Of a DNA stretch of 11,138 nt, positions 1-6,649 are shown one piece after another. Under the pieces are notes generated by a model that had not been told where the DNA came from, made no database searches, and saw nothing but the letters and a program-made list of their open reading frames with translations. This DNA is from an uncultured Ignavibacteriota bacterium (GTDB taxonomy: Bacteria > Bacteroidota > Ignavibacteria > UBA10030 > UBA8401): assembly GCA_903907305.1 (NCBI GenBank), contig CAIVNT010000644.1, forward strand, positions 1-11,138, given 5' to 3'. The first letter of the stretch is position 1. Each line of letters begins with the position of its first letter. Made by a program: the position numbers and the translations under genes.

Positions 1-32
1 CTTCTGCCAATGAATAGCTCTGAATAGAGGCT

Positions 33-49
33 TTATCCACTTATCCACC
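33..49 (+). promoter_or_regulatory. Two tandem DnaA boxes (oriC core)
   Basis: Two copies of TTATCCAC stand head to tail at 33-40 and 41-48. Read as 9-mers they are TTATCCACT (33-41) and TTATCCACC (41-49). Each matches the consensus DnaA box TTATNCACA at eight of nine positions. Their place directly upstream of dnaN, in the usual dnaA-dnaN intergenic position, supports a role as initiator-binding sites. They are immediately followed by a triplet array (50-70) and AT-rich DNA. No other clear boxes are seen up to 220; more may lie before the window begins. Confidence 0.8.
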
Positions 50-70
50 CTATTATTGTTATTATTCTTT
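50..70 (+). other. DnaA-trio-like array and start of the DNA unwinding element
   Basis: Directly after the second DnaA box, the sequence reads as successive triplets CTA TTA TTG TTA TTA TTC TTT. The opposite strand is therefore 3'-GAT AAT AAC AAT AAT AAG AAA, with adenine at the centre of every triplet. This is the pattern described for the DnaA-trio element (Bacillus subtilis basal origin unwinding system), where DnaA loads from adjacent boxes onto one strand. AT-rich sequence continues to about 100, including CTTTTAAAG at 67-75. The layout box - short GC stretch - trios matches the known one. Function is inferred. Confidence 0.65.
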
Positions 71-140
71 TAAAGAAATGAACTCCCTTTTAAATACGCT
101 CTAACTCACTGAAAGAATATAGACTCACGGGGTTTCTTCC

Positions 141-172
141 TTTGGGTTTACAACACATTTTTTGTATATTAC
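141..172 (+). promoter_or_regulatory. Possible dnaN promoter (Bacteroidota-type)
   Basis: TTTG at 141-144 is followed after 20 nt by TATATTAC at 165-172. This fits the Bacteroidota housekeeping promoter (TTTG, about 20 nt, TANNTTTG) except at its last two positions. It would start transcription near 178-180, about 40 nt before dnaN. Read as an E. coli-type promoter it is weak: TTTACA at 147-152 is only 12 nt from TATATT. The call rests on motif match and position only. Confidence 0.35.
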
Positions 173-206
173 GCTATTAAAATTCTTCGTTTTAGATCAA
201 TAAATT

Positions 207-213
207 TAAGGAG
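207..213 (+). promoter_or_regulatory. dnaN ribosome binding site
   Basis: TAAGGAG ends seven bases before the ATG at 221. This strong Shine-Dalgarno match fixes the dnaN start. It also shows the host uses SD-led initiation, unlike typical Bacteroides and relatives. Confidence 0.8.
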
Positions 214-220
214 ATTAATA

Positions 221-1336
221 ATGAAATTTTCCGTACGGAGCGCTGAACTACAGAAAGCACTGGCAAAAACCGTCAGCGTCGTCCCCACTCGATCCACTCT
301 TCCCATACTTGAAAACCTCCATTTTGATATTCATGCAAACACATTAAAAATCACGGCAACCGATCTTGAGATTTCTGTTTCTGTTACGCTTGAGGTACAG
401 GGAAGTCAAAATGGAACAATCGCTATTCCAGCAAAAAAACTTTCTGACACAGTGCGCGCATTGTCTGATACGAATATCACGTTCAACATCGATACCGAAT
501 CCAACAAGATCAAAATGAAAACAGACAACGGTGAATATACACTCACCGGAGAATCCAGCGAAGAATTCCCCGCAATTCCGGAATTCAAAGGCGAAGCCGA
601 AGTGACCTTCGATGTAGCGGTGCTGCAGAGGTTGATTGGCACGACAATGTTCGCAGTCAGCGCGGATGAACTTCGTCCTGCGATGATGGGCGTGTTATTC
701 CAATTCTCAAAAAGCGAAGTGCGTGCCGTTGCAACAGATGGTCACAGACTTGTGCGTGTAAACAACAGTAATCTCGGCAACACAAAACTGACAAAGGATA
801 TCATTATCCCGTCCAAAGCACTCGGACAATTAGATAAAGTTGCGGCTGGTTCTGAAACAAAGGTCTCTATCAGCGCAACACACGTCATGTTTAAATTCGA
901 CGGAACATCGCTTATATCTCGCCTGATAGAAGAAAAGTATCCGAACTACGAAACCGTGATCCCGCTCGATAACGAGCGGAAGCTGATTGTGAATAAGAAT
1001 GAGCTGCTTCAGTCCGTTCGCCGTGTTTCTCTGTATTCCAATTCCACCACACATCAGATACGTCTTTCTGTTGCAAAGGATGAACTGCGTGTAACAGCAG
1101 AGGATCAAGATTTCGGAAGCGAAGCAAAAGAAAAAGTATCCTGCGATTATAATGATGAAGAAATGGAGATCGGTTTCAACTCCGCATATGTTATGGATGT
1201 TCTCGCACATCTCGATGCGGAAGAAGTGGAATTCAGGTTGAGTTCACCCAACCGTGCAGCTATCGTCTCGCCTGTCAACAAAAAAGAGGGTGAAGAAGTT
1301 TTGATGCTGATCATGCCGGTGCGGTTGAATAATTAA
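221..1336 (+). CDS. dnaN: DNA polymerase III beta subunit (sliding clamp)
   Basis: This is the ring-shaped processivity clamp. A dimer encircles DNA and tethers polymerase III and many repair and replication proteins. The 371-residue length is close to the E. coli protein (366). The N-terminus (MKFSVRSAELQKAL, then RSTLPILENL) is typical of the family. Protein-binding pocket residues are recognisable: T172-D-G-H-R-L177 and the C-terminal M365-P-V-R-L369, followed by only two residues. All three clamp domains are therefore present. The ATG at 221 has an SD at 207-213. The gene lies next to the origin elements and 14 nt before recF, the classic dnaA-dnaN-recF arrangement; dnaA itself is not in the window. 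Nothing unusual was seen. Confidence 0.98.
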   Translation: MKFSVRSAELQKALAKTVSVVPTRSTLPILENLHFDIHANTLKITATDLEISVSVTLEVQGSQNGTIAIPAKKLSDTVRALSDTNITFNIDTESNKIKMKTDNGEYTLTGESSEEFPAIPEFKGEAEVTFDVAVLQRLIGTTMFAVSADELRPAMMGVLFQFSKSEVRAVATDGHRLVRVNNSNLGNTKLTKDIIIPSKALGQLDKVAAGSETKVSISATHVMFKFDGTSLISRLIEEKYPNYETVIPLDNERKLIVNKNELLQSVRRVSLYSNSTTHQIRLSVAKDELRVTAEDQDFGSEAKEKVSCDYNDEEMEIGFNSAYVMDVLAHLDAEEVEFRLSSPNRAAIVSPVNKKEGEEVLMLIMPVRLNN

Positions 1337-1350
1337 TTCACTGCGCCGAA

Positions 1351-2484
1351 ATGAAAATTTCCAATGCCCACCTGCGCAGTTTTCGCAATCACAACGAAAC
1401 AGTGTTCGATTTTGGTGCACGGGTCAATGTGCTTCTCGGGGAGAATGGTCAAGGAAAGACCAATGCCCTTGAAGCATTGTCGTTCCTGTGTCTGACGAAG
1501 AGTTTTTATGCAAGCGCGGATGCGACGGTGATGCAGCAGCAACAATCGTTCTTTGAGATCAAAAGTGTATTGCAGTCCGACGAAGGAAAAGAATTCCATG
1601 TTCGTGTGACATATGATGATGTGAAGAAAGAAAAAAAATTCACCATCAATGGAGCCGCCGTAGAAAAATTCTCGTCCGTGATAGGAATGTTTCCGGTGGT
1701 GATCCTTTCTCCCGAAAACAGCTCCATTACATTCGGTTCGCCGGCAGACAGAAGAAAGTTCATCGATCTGGTCATTTCGCAGAGCAGCAAATCGTATGTG
1801 GAAGATTCTATGGAATACCGCCGCATCGTCCGTCAGCGTAACACGATCCTCTCCGAAGCGAAAGGACGCGACTGCAGCAGCGATATCGCACCATGGAACG
1901 ACATGCTCATCCGATATGGTTCAAAAATCATCAATAAGCGGAATCAATTCCTGAAAGAATTTGCGCCATATATAGCACAGACATATCTGGATATTGTGGA
2001 TGAGCGGGAAACACCGAAGATCGAATATGCACCGTCGATCTATATCCAATCGGAATCGACGGTAGAAAATATCTCTTCAGCCATGGAGCAAAAACTGCAA
2101 AAAAAGAAGAACGATGAGATGCGTTTCCAGACGACTCTCGTCGGACCGCACAGGGATGACATCCTTTTTTCGCTGAACGGAATGTCTTTGAAACATTTCG
2201 CGTCACAGGGACAGCATAAAACATTTTTAGTAGCACTGAAAGTTGCCGAATTCTTTTTTCTGAAAGAACGATGCAATGAGACACCGATCTTTCTGCTGGA
2301 CGATGTGTTCAGCGAGTTGGATGAATACCGGAGCAAAAAATTATTAACGCTCGCCGAATCACTCGGGCAGATATTTATCACCACAACAAGCGAGAAGATA
2401 TTCGGCGGAGCGGAGTGGAACAACGAACGGCGAAAATTCTTCATCCGCAGCGGAGCGATCGACAACGAAATGGTGGTGGCATAA
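1351..2484 (+). CDS. recF: RecF, DNA gap-repair SMC-like ATPase
   Basis: RecF binds single-/double-strand junctions and, with RecO and RecR, loads RecA at post-replication gaps. At 377 residues it is normal for the family. Walker A is G30-E-N-G-Q-G-K36-T37. The ABC-type signature is S285-Q-G-Q-H-K-T291, and Walker B with D-loop is L315-L-D317-D318-V-F-S-E-L-D324. All three ATPase motifs are intact. The N-terminus (MKISNAHLRSFRNH) matches the family's 'L..FRN' opening, which supports the ATG at 1351. There is no strong SD in the 14 nt after dnaN, so translation may depend on coupling to the clamp gene. The next gene starts 6 nt after the stop. An A8 run at 1631-1638 lies inside the gene, but the frame is intact. 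Confidence 0.97.
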   Translation: MKISNAHLRSFRNHNETVFDFGARVNVLLGENGQGKTNALEALSFLCLTKSFYASADATVMQQQQSFFEIKSVLQSDEGKEFHVRVTYDDVKKEKKFTINGAAVEKFSSVIGMFPVVILSPENSSITFGSPADRRKFIDLVISQSSKSYVEDSMEYRRIVRQRNTILSEAKGRDCSSDIAPWNDMLIRYGSKIINKRNQFLKEFAPYIAQTYLDIVDERETPKIEYAPSIYIQSESTVENISSAMEQKLQKKKNDEMRFQTTLVGPHRDDILFSLNGMSLKHFASQGQHKTFLVALKVAEFFFLKERCNETPIFLLDDVFSELDEYRSKKLLTLAESLGQIFITTTSEKIFGGAEWNNERRKFFIRSGAIDNEMVVA

Positions 2485-2490
2485 TATCAC

Positions 2491-2784
2491 ATGGTGAGAA
2501 AAGAGAATATACAATCCCTGGGTGACGCGCTGAAACTGCTCGTGCAGTCTCTCGGCATCGAGAAACAGGTCGAGCAATACAAGATATTCGATGTGTGGAA
2601 CGAAGTTGTCGGACAGCAGGTAGCGAAAGTAGCACAGCCGGAACGATTAGCGAACGGCATTCTGTTTGTGAGCGTAAATAACGCGCCATGGAGGACAGAG
2701 TTGACGTTCCGAAAAAAAGAAATTCTTGAAAAGATACACCAGCAGACGAATTCGAACAGCATCACCGATATTAAATTTAGATAA
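2491..2784 (+). CDS. dciA: DUF721 protein, probable replicative helicase loader DciA
   Basis: This 97-residue protein consists almost wholly of a DUF721 domain. The visible family pattern is W36-N-E-V-V-G41, then the QVAKVAQPERL segment, the hydrophobic strand G56-I-L-F-V-S-V and 'NNAPWRTEL', ending in a helix. DUF721 defines DciA, the ancestral loader of the DnaB helicase in bacteria that lack DnaC/DnaI. Gene position (recF-dciA-gyrB) is the same as in actinobacteria, where the essential homologue sits between recF and gyrB. It starts 6 nt after recF with little SD, so coupling is likely. A GTG at 2494 is an alternative start. The family call is firm; the helicase-loading role is inferred from characterised homologues. 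It has no extra tail, so it is near the minimal size. Confidence 0.85.
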   Translation: MVRKENIQSLGDALKLLVQSLGIEKQVEQYKIFDVWNEVVGQQVAKVAQPERLANGILFVSVNNAPWRTELTFRKKEILEKIHQQTNSNSITDIKFR

Positions 2785-2794
2785 ACTCAACACG

Positions 2795-2900
2795 GTTATT
2801 CTGAGCACGCCTGAAATTTTTTTCCTGGGCGCAGCGAAGAATCTGATTTCAGCACCAGATTCTTCGTCCCGAAAAAAACATCGGGACTCAGAATGGCAAC
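2795..2900. repeat. Nested palindromic (cloverleaf-like) intergenic repeat
   Basis: Four sets of arms nest here. The outer arms are ATTCTGAG (2798-2805) and CTCAGAAT (2887-2894), with an imperfect GTT/AAC extension. The central hairpin is CGAAGAATCTG (2835-2845) against CAGATTCTTCG (2856-2866): 11 perfect pairs and a 10-nt loop. The right hairpin is GTCCCGA (2866-2872) against TCGGGAC (2881-2887), with a loop of A6CA. The left hairpin is weaker: CGCC (2808-2811) against GGCG (2828-2831) around a T-rich loop. Folded, this gives an outer stem with three arms. Neither strand has a T-tract directly after a stem, so it is not a standard terminator. The 'ATTCTGAG...GAAGAATCT' wording resembles dispersed repeats I recall from several genomes. 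Copy number cannot be judged from one window. Confidence 0.75.
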
Positions 2901-2921
2901 ATAAAAAGTAAACATCATCAC

Positions 2922-2927
2922 AAAGGA
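2922..2927 (+). promoter_or_regulatory. gyrB ribosome binding site, fixes a GTG start
   Basis: AAAGGA lies six bases before the GTG at 2934. No in-frame ATG near this point would keep the conserved gyrase N-terminus, so this SD decides the GTG start. Confidence 0.65.
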
Positions 2928-2933
2928 AACACT

Positions 2934-4958
2934 GTGGCAGAAACCAAAGAAAAGAAACAGACCGGAGAATATACCGCCGAAGATATCACCGTATTAAAAG
3001 GTCTTGAAGCGGTCCGCCGCCGCCCCGCCATGTATATCGGCGACGTGAGCACACGCGGACTCCATCATCTTGTCTATGAAATTGTCGACAACTCCATCGA
3101 CGAAGCGCTCGCCGGATACTGCAGAAATATCGATGTGAAGATCAACAAGGACGGAAGTATATCGGTGACCGACGACGGACGCGGTATCCCTACCGGCATC
3201 CATAAAGAAGAAAAGCGATCCGCGTTGGAAGTTGTGCTCACCGTTCTCCACGCCGGCGGAAAATTTGACAAGAACACCTACAAGGTCTCCGGCGGTCTGC
3301 ACGGCGTTGGTCTCTCTGTGGTGAACGCCCTCAGCGAGACGCTCGAAGTGATCGTGAAGACAGCCGGTAAGGTGTGGCACCAGAAATACAGGAAAGGGGA
3401 TCCGGTCTCGCCCGTAAAGGTGATCGGCGCTATGGGGAAGAACGATAAGACGGGAACAACGATCACATTCATGCCGGACGGCACCATCTTTAAGAACCGC
3501 ACCTACAAATTCGACACACTTGCTGAGCGTCTGCGCGAACTCGCATTCCTCAATCCCGAAGTGACGCTGGAGATTACCGATCTACGGAACAAACAGGAGC
3601 AGACGGAGAAATTCCATTTCAAAGGCGGACTGATGGAATTTGTGAAGTATACGGATTCAACACGGCCGTCCATCATGAAGAAAGTGTTCCACGCCAAAGG
3701 TGAAGGAAAAGATGAGAATGACCGGACAGTGGAAGTGGAAGCAGCGTTCCAGTATAACGATCAGTATTCCGAGAATGTCTTCTCGTATGTGAACAACATC
3801 AACACACATGAAGGCGGAACACATCTCGTCGGATTCAGGACGGCCGTCACGCGCTCGTTGAACAATTTTGCGTCGAAGAACAATCTCGTCAAAGACGATA
3901 AGATCCAGCTGACCGGCGAAGATTTCAAAGAAGGTCTCACCGCAGTGATCAGCGTGAAAGTGCCGGAGCCGCAGTTCGAAGGTCAAACGAAAACGAAACT
4001 CGGCAACAGCGAGATCAAAGCGATCGTGGAATCCGTGATCGGTCCGGCACTGTCGGACTGGCTCGAAAGCAATTCTCCCGATGCGAAACGGATTATCGAC
4101 AAGAGTCTTCGCGCTGCGGAAGCACGCGAAGCATCACGCAAAGCGCGTGACATAGCGCGCCGCAAGAATGCAATGGACGGCGCAGGCCTTCCCGGAAAAC
4201 TGGCTGACTGCTCCATCAACGATCCGGAACACTGCGAAATGTATCTGGTCGAAGGAGATTCGGCAGGCGGAAGCGCGAAACAGGGACGGGACAGAAAATT
4301 CCAGGCGATCCTTCCGATGAAAGGAAAGATCCTGAACGTAGAAAAAGCGCGTCTACACAAGATGCTCGAGAACGAAGAGATCAGGAACATCTTCACGGCG
4401 ATCGGCGCAGGAGTCGGCGAAGATTTCAATCCGGACAAACTGCGCTACAACAAGATCATTCTAATGTGCGATGCGGACGTTGACGGATCGCATATCCGCA
4501 CACTGCTGTTGACATTGTTCTTCCGCTATATGAAACCGCTGATCGAACTCGGTCACGTCTACATTGCTCAGCCGCCGCTCTATAAATTAAAAAAAGGAAA
4601 AACGGAACTCTACGCGTTCGACGATGAAGAGCGCGATGAGATCCTGAAACGATTGAAGGGCGAAAAAGCGGACAAGAAAGAAAAAGTGGAAGCGGAAACA
4701 GAAGAGGCGGCAACAGAAGAAGGTGCGGTGATCAAAGGCGGTATCATTATCTCCCGATTCAAAGGTCTCGGCGAAATGAATCCCGAACAGCTCTGGTCTA
4801 CCACGATGAATCCTGAAACACGCACGATCCTTCAGGTCGGGATCGAGAACGCGGCAGATGCCGACAGAACATTTTCGATTCTAATGGGTGATGATGTGGA
4901 ACCGCGCAGACAGTTCATTGAAAAGAATGCAAAGTATGTCCGGAATCTGGATGTGTAA
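2934..4958 (+). CDS. gyrB: DNA gyrase subunit B (ATPase/TOPRIM)
   Basis: GyrB is the ATP-driven subunit of gyrase (A2B2), which introduces negative supercoils and removes positive ones ahead of forks. Its 674 residues lack the large insert of E. coli GyrB. The GHKL ATPase shows catalytic E49 in E49-I-V-D-N53, D80-D-G-R83-G-I-P and G120-G-L-H-G-V-G126. The TOPRIM domain has E440-G-D-S-A-G-G and D513-A-D515-V-D-G-S, giving the expected Mg2+ ligands. The C-terminus has the family block FKGLGEMNPEQLW. A lysine/glutamate-rich insert of about 25 residues (roughly 574-600) sits just before that block and looks like a flexible loop. The start is GTG with SD at 2922-2927. It is separated from dciA by the palindrome, so it may have its own promoter, though I could not place one. 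It could be ParE, but the partner's GyrA box supports gyrase. Confidence 0.96.
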   Translation: MAETKEKKQTGEYTAEDITVLKGLEAVRRRPAMYIGDVSTRGLHHLVYEIVDNSIDEALAGYCRNIDVKINKDGSISVTDDGRGIPTGIHKEEKRSALEVVLTVLHAGGKFDKNTYKVSGGLHGVGLSVVNALSETLEVIVKTAGKVWHQKYRKGDPVSPVKVIGAMGKNDKTGTTITFMPDGTIFKNRTYKFDTLAERLRELAFLNPEVTLEITDLRNKQEQTEKFHFKGGLMEFVKYTDSTRPSIMKKVFHAKGEGKDENDRTVEVEAAFQYNDQYSENVFSYVNNINTHEGGTHLVGFRTAVTRSLNNFASKNNLVKDDKIQLTGEDFKEGLTAVISVKVPEPQFEGQTKTKLGNSEIKAIVESVIGPALSDWLESNSPDAKRIIDKSLRAAEAREASRKARDIARRKNAMDGAGLPGKLADCSINDPEHCEMYLVEGDSAGGSAKQGRDRKFQAILPMKGKILNVEKARLHKMLENEEIRNIFTAIGAGVGEDFNPDKLRYNKIILMCDADVDGSHIRTLLLTLFFRYMKPLIELGHVYIAQPPLYKLKKGKTELYAFDDEERDEILKRLKGEKADKKEKVEAETEEAATEEGAVIKGGIIISRFKGLGEMNPEQLWSTTMNPETRTILQVGIENAADADRTFSILMGDDVEPRRQFIEKNAKYVRNLDV

Positions 4959-4960
4959 TA

Positions 4961-5161
4961 ATGAAACGCAAACAGAAAACAATGATTCTTTCGATCGACA
5001 ATGATGATCCCCAGCGCGAGCTGGAGTTTGAAGTTGCATTTCAATTGTCTATGACAACAAAGCAACATTATGCCAGGATGAAAAAACTGGTGAATCAGAC
5101 AATGGAGGTTGTAAAGAAAAGTGACCATAAAAAAACTCCTGCAATCATTAGTCGACCATAA
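4961..5161 (+). CDS. Small protein of unknown function, paired with nucleotidyltransferase
   Basis: This is a 66-residue protein beginning 2 nt after the gyrB stop (TAATAATG), so translation is probably coupled to gyrB. It has a charged N-terminus (MKRKQK), an acidic middle (IDNDDPQRELEFE), a likely helix (residues about 24-53) and a basic end (SDHKKTPAIISRP). There is no signal peptide or membrane segment, so it should be cytosolic. Its last 41 nt overlap the start of the nucleotidyltransferase gene, and the GGAGG that would serve that gene (5104-5108) lies inside it. Such a tight link to an MNT-like enzyme suggests a partner or antitoxin role, but I do not recognise a named domain. It could be a chance ORF, though its spacing and the downstream overlap argue that it is real. 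Confidence 0.6.
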   Translation: MKRKQKTMILSIDNDDPQRELEFEVAFQLSMTTKQHYARMKKLVNQTMEVVKKSDHKKTPAIISRP

Positions 5162-5594
5162 AGTAAAATTCGTTGTGATCGGCGCCTGGGCATTCCCGAC
5201 GTACAAATATTCGCGTTCAACATACGATATTGACATTTTTTTCGAACCAACAAAAACAAACACACAGAAGATAGTACAAGCGCTGAAGACGGCCGGTTAT
5301 GACGGCGTGGAAGATTTGACCGAAAAACAGCTAAAGACAAAAAAAACATTATTACGACAATTTGTTCTTGATACCGATATCCACCCATTTGTTGCCGGCG
5401 CAGAATTCGCCGAAGTCTGGAAAAATAAAAAAGAGACAATGATTGAAAAAGTGACCGTGTTTGTCCCCTCGCTCGATCATATTATTGACATGAAAAAAGC
5501 GGCAGGAAGAACAAAGGATCTAGCCGATCTGGAAGTCTTGGAAGAAATACGGAGACAAAAAATTTTAACAGATCCGAGAAAGAGACGATCGTGA
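5121..5594 (+). CDS. MNT/ANT-like nucleotidyltransferase
   Basis: This 157-residue protein has a DNA polymerase beta-type nucleotidyltransferase fold. The catalytic block is V18-V-I-G21-A-W-A24, then R32-S-T34-Y-D36-I-D38-I-F-F; D36 and D38 should bind metal. A third carboxylate is probably D86 in L-D-T-D86-I-H-P89, a segment that resembles the 'LDIHP' of lincosamide-type nucleotidyltransferases. The C-terminal 'LDHIIDMKKAAGRTKDLADLEVL' segment is common in small NTases of unknown role (DUF6036/AbiEii-like). Such enzymes transfer a nucleotide to a protein, RNA or small molecule; the substrate here is unknown. The start is GTG at 5121, because an in-frame stop lies at 5112-5114. GGAGG at 5104-5108 is 12 nt away, rather far. 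The gene overlaps its upstream neighbour by 41 nt and the downstream one by 4 nt. A toxin or modifier role is inference. Confidence 0.85.
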   Translation: MTIKKLLQSLVDHKVKFVVIGAWAFPTYKYSRSTYDIDIFFEPTKTNTQKIVQALKTAGYDGVEDLTEKQLKTKKTLLRQFVLDTDIHPFVAGAEFAEVWKNKKETMIEKVTVFVPSLDHIIDMKKAAGRTKDLADLEVLEEIRRQKILTDPRKRRS

Positions 5595-6598
5595 AAAGCA
5601 TTCTTCTTCTTTTGTGCACGGTAACAGTTTTGATAGACGCGCAATCGCGGTTCCTGATTGAAGAGAACAGTCAGTTCGGATATATCGACTCGGCCGGAAC
5701 AATCATCATCGCGCCGCAGTATATTGCGCGTTCTCACTTCAGCGAAGGAAAAGTAAAACAGATCCGTAACACATGGCTCGATAACGATGTGTTCTTTCTG
5801 AATCCGGACGGAACAACGGCGTTCGAAACACATTATAATGAAGCGGGAGCATTTTCCGGAGGATTGGCAAAAGTGCTTGACGTCAGCTGGGTGCTGTGGC
5901 GATATTGGGGATTCATCGATGCGAATGGAAAGGAAGTGATCGCCCCGGAATATTCCGATGCGGGGGATTTTCACAACGGGCGTGCGTGGGTGGTAAAACG
6001 GCCGATCCTGTTTCCCGGAGCCGATGTGCATCTGTTCGGATTTATCAACACCGCGGGGAAACTTGTTATTAACTATCAGTACGAGCAGGTGAACGATTTT
6101 TCCGAAGGACTCGCCGGAGTGACGCGGAACGGTTTCAGAGGATTTATTGATACAGCCGGAGCGGTGGTGATCGACTTCAATTATGAACGCGCAAGCAGTT
6201 TTTCCGAAGGGCTGGTCCGCGTGAAGAAACACGGATTGTGGGGATATGTTGATAGAACAGGTGTCATTGTTATCCCGATCGAATATGAAGAGGCAAGAGA
6301 TTTTAGCGAGGGTGCCGCGCTTGTGAAGAAGAATGGAACATGGAGTTTTATCGATTCGACCGGAGCAGAGATCCTTCCGATAGGATACAAAGAGGTGCAG
6401 TTCTTTTCCGAAGGGCTCGCATCATTTTGGGTCGACGGAAAATACGGATATATCGACCGAACGGGAGCCGTAAAGATCACCCCTCAATTTACAAGCATTC
6501 AACCGTTCGTTAATGGAATTGCGGCGGTTGAAACAAAGAACGAACAAGGATATGTCGACCGCTCAGGAGCGTTCATCTGGAAGCGGTCAAAAAAATAA
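5591..6598 (+). CDS. Exported WG-repeat protein
   Basis: This 335-residue protein has a short signal peptide (MKSILLLLCTVTVLIDA, cleavage probably near residue 17). It then has about eight full WG-type repeats of 30-50 residues and a truncated ninth at the C-terminus. The repeat core is [W/F/Y]-G-[F/Y]-[I/V]-D-x-x-G-x-x-[V/I]-I-x-x-x-Y, followed by 'FSEGLAxVxx'. Clear copies open near FGYIDSAG, WGFIDANG, FGFINTAG, RGFIDTAG, WGYVDRTG, WSFIDSTG and YGYIDRTG. WG repeats are abundant in Bacteroidota and are thought to form beta-rich structures; their function is poorly known. It should act in the periplasm or at the surface. The start is GTG at 5591, overlapping the nucleotidyltransferase stop as GTGA, so translation is coupled. 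Nothing links it mechanistically to gyrase. Confidence 0.88.
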   Translation: MKSILLLLCTVTVLIDAQSRFLIEENSQFGYIDSAGTIIIAPQYIARSHFSEGKVKQIRNTWLDNDVFFLNPDGTTAFETHYNEAGAFSGGLAKVLDVSWVLWRYWGFIDANGKEVIAPEYSDAGDFHNGRAWVVKRPILFPGADVHLFGFINTAGKLVINYQYEQVNDFSEGLAGVTRNGFRGFIDTAGAVVIDFNYERASSFSEGLVRVKKHGLWGYVDRTGVIVIPIEYEEARDFSEGAALVKKNGTWSFIDSTGAEILPIGYKEVQFFSEGLASFWVDGKYGYIDRTGAVKITPQFTSIQPFVNGIAAVETKNEQGYVDRSGAFIWKRSKK

Positions 6599-6649
6599 CA
6601 TTATTACAGAACAACATTCACCGATCATTAAGAAAAAAAAGAAAAGCAC

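Noticed and set aside
1..27. Possible 3' end of dnaA at the window start
   Set aside because: A frame stays open to TAG at 25-27, but the eight codons show no DnaA C-terminal pattern. The DnaA boxes fit an intergenic position without needing it.
1631..1638. A8 run in recF as a slippage switch
   Set aside because: It is shorter than typical slippage runs and would truncate RecF inside the ATPase domain, giving no sensible alternative product.
2835..2887. Hairpins before gyrB as a Rho-independent terminator
   Set aside because: Neither stem is followed by a T-tract on either strand; the T-run at 2817-2823 precedes the central stem rather than following one. Partial transcriptional polarity remains possible.
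2726..2911. 61-residue plus-strand open frame spanning the end of dciA and the palindrome
   Set aside because: It is out of frame inside a conserved gene and then runs through a structured repeat; there is no SD and no family resemblance.
5477..6232. 251-residue open frame on the minus strand
   Set aside because: It lies antisense to the nucleotidyltransferase end and the WG-repeat gene, which have clear domain patterns. It has no recognisable motif and its length follows from codon bias in the repeats.
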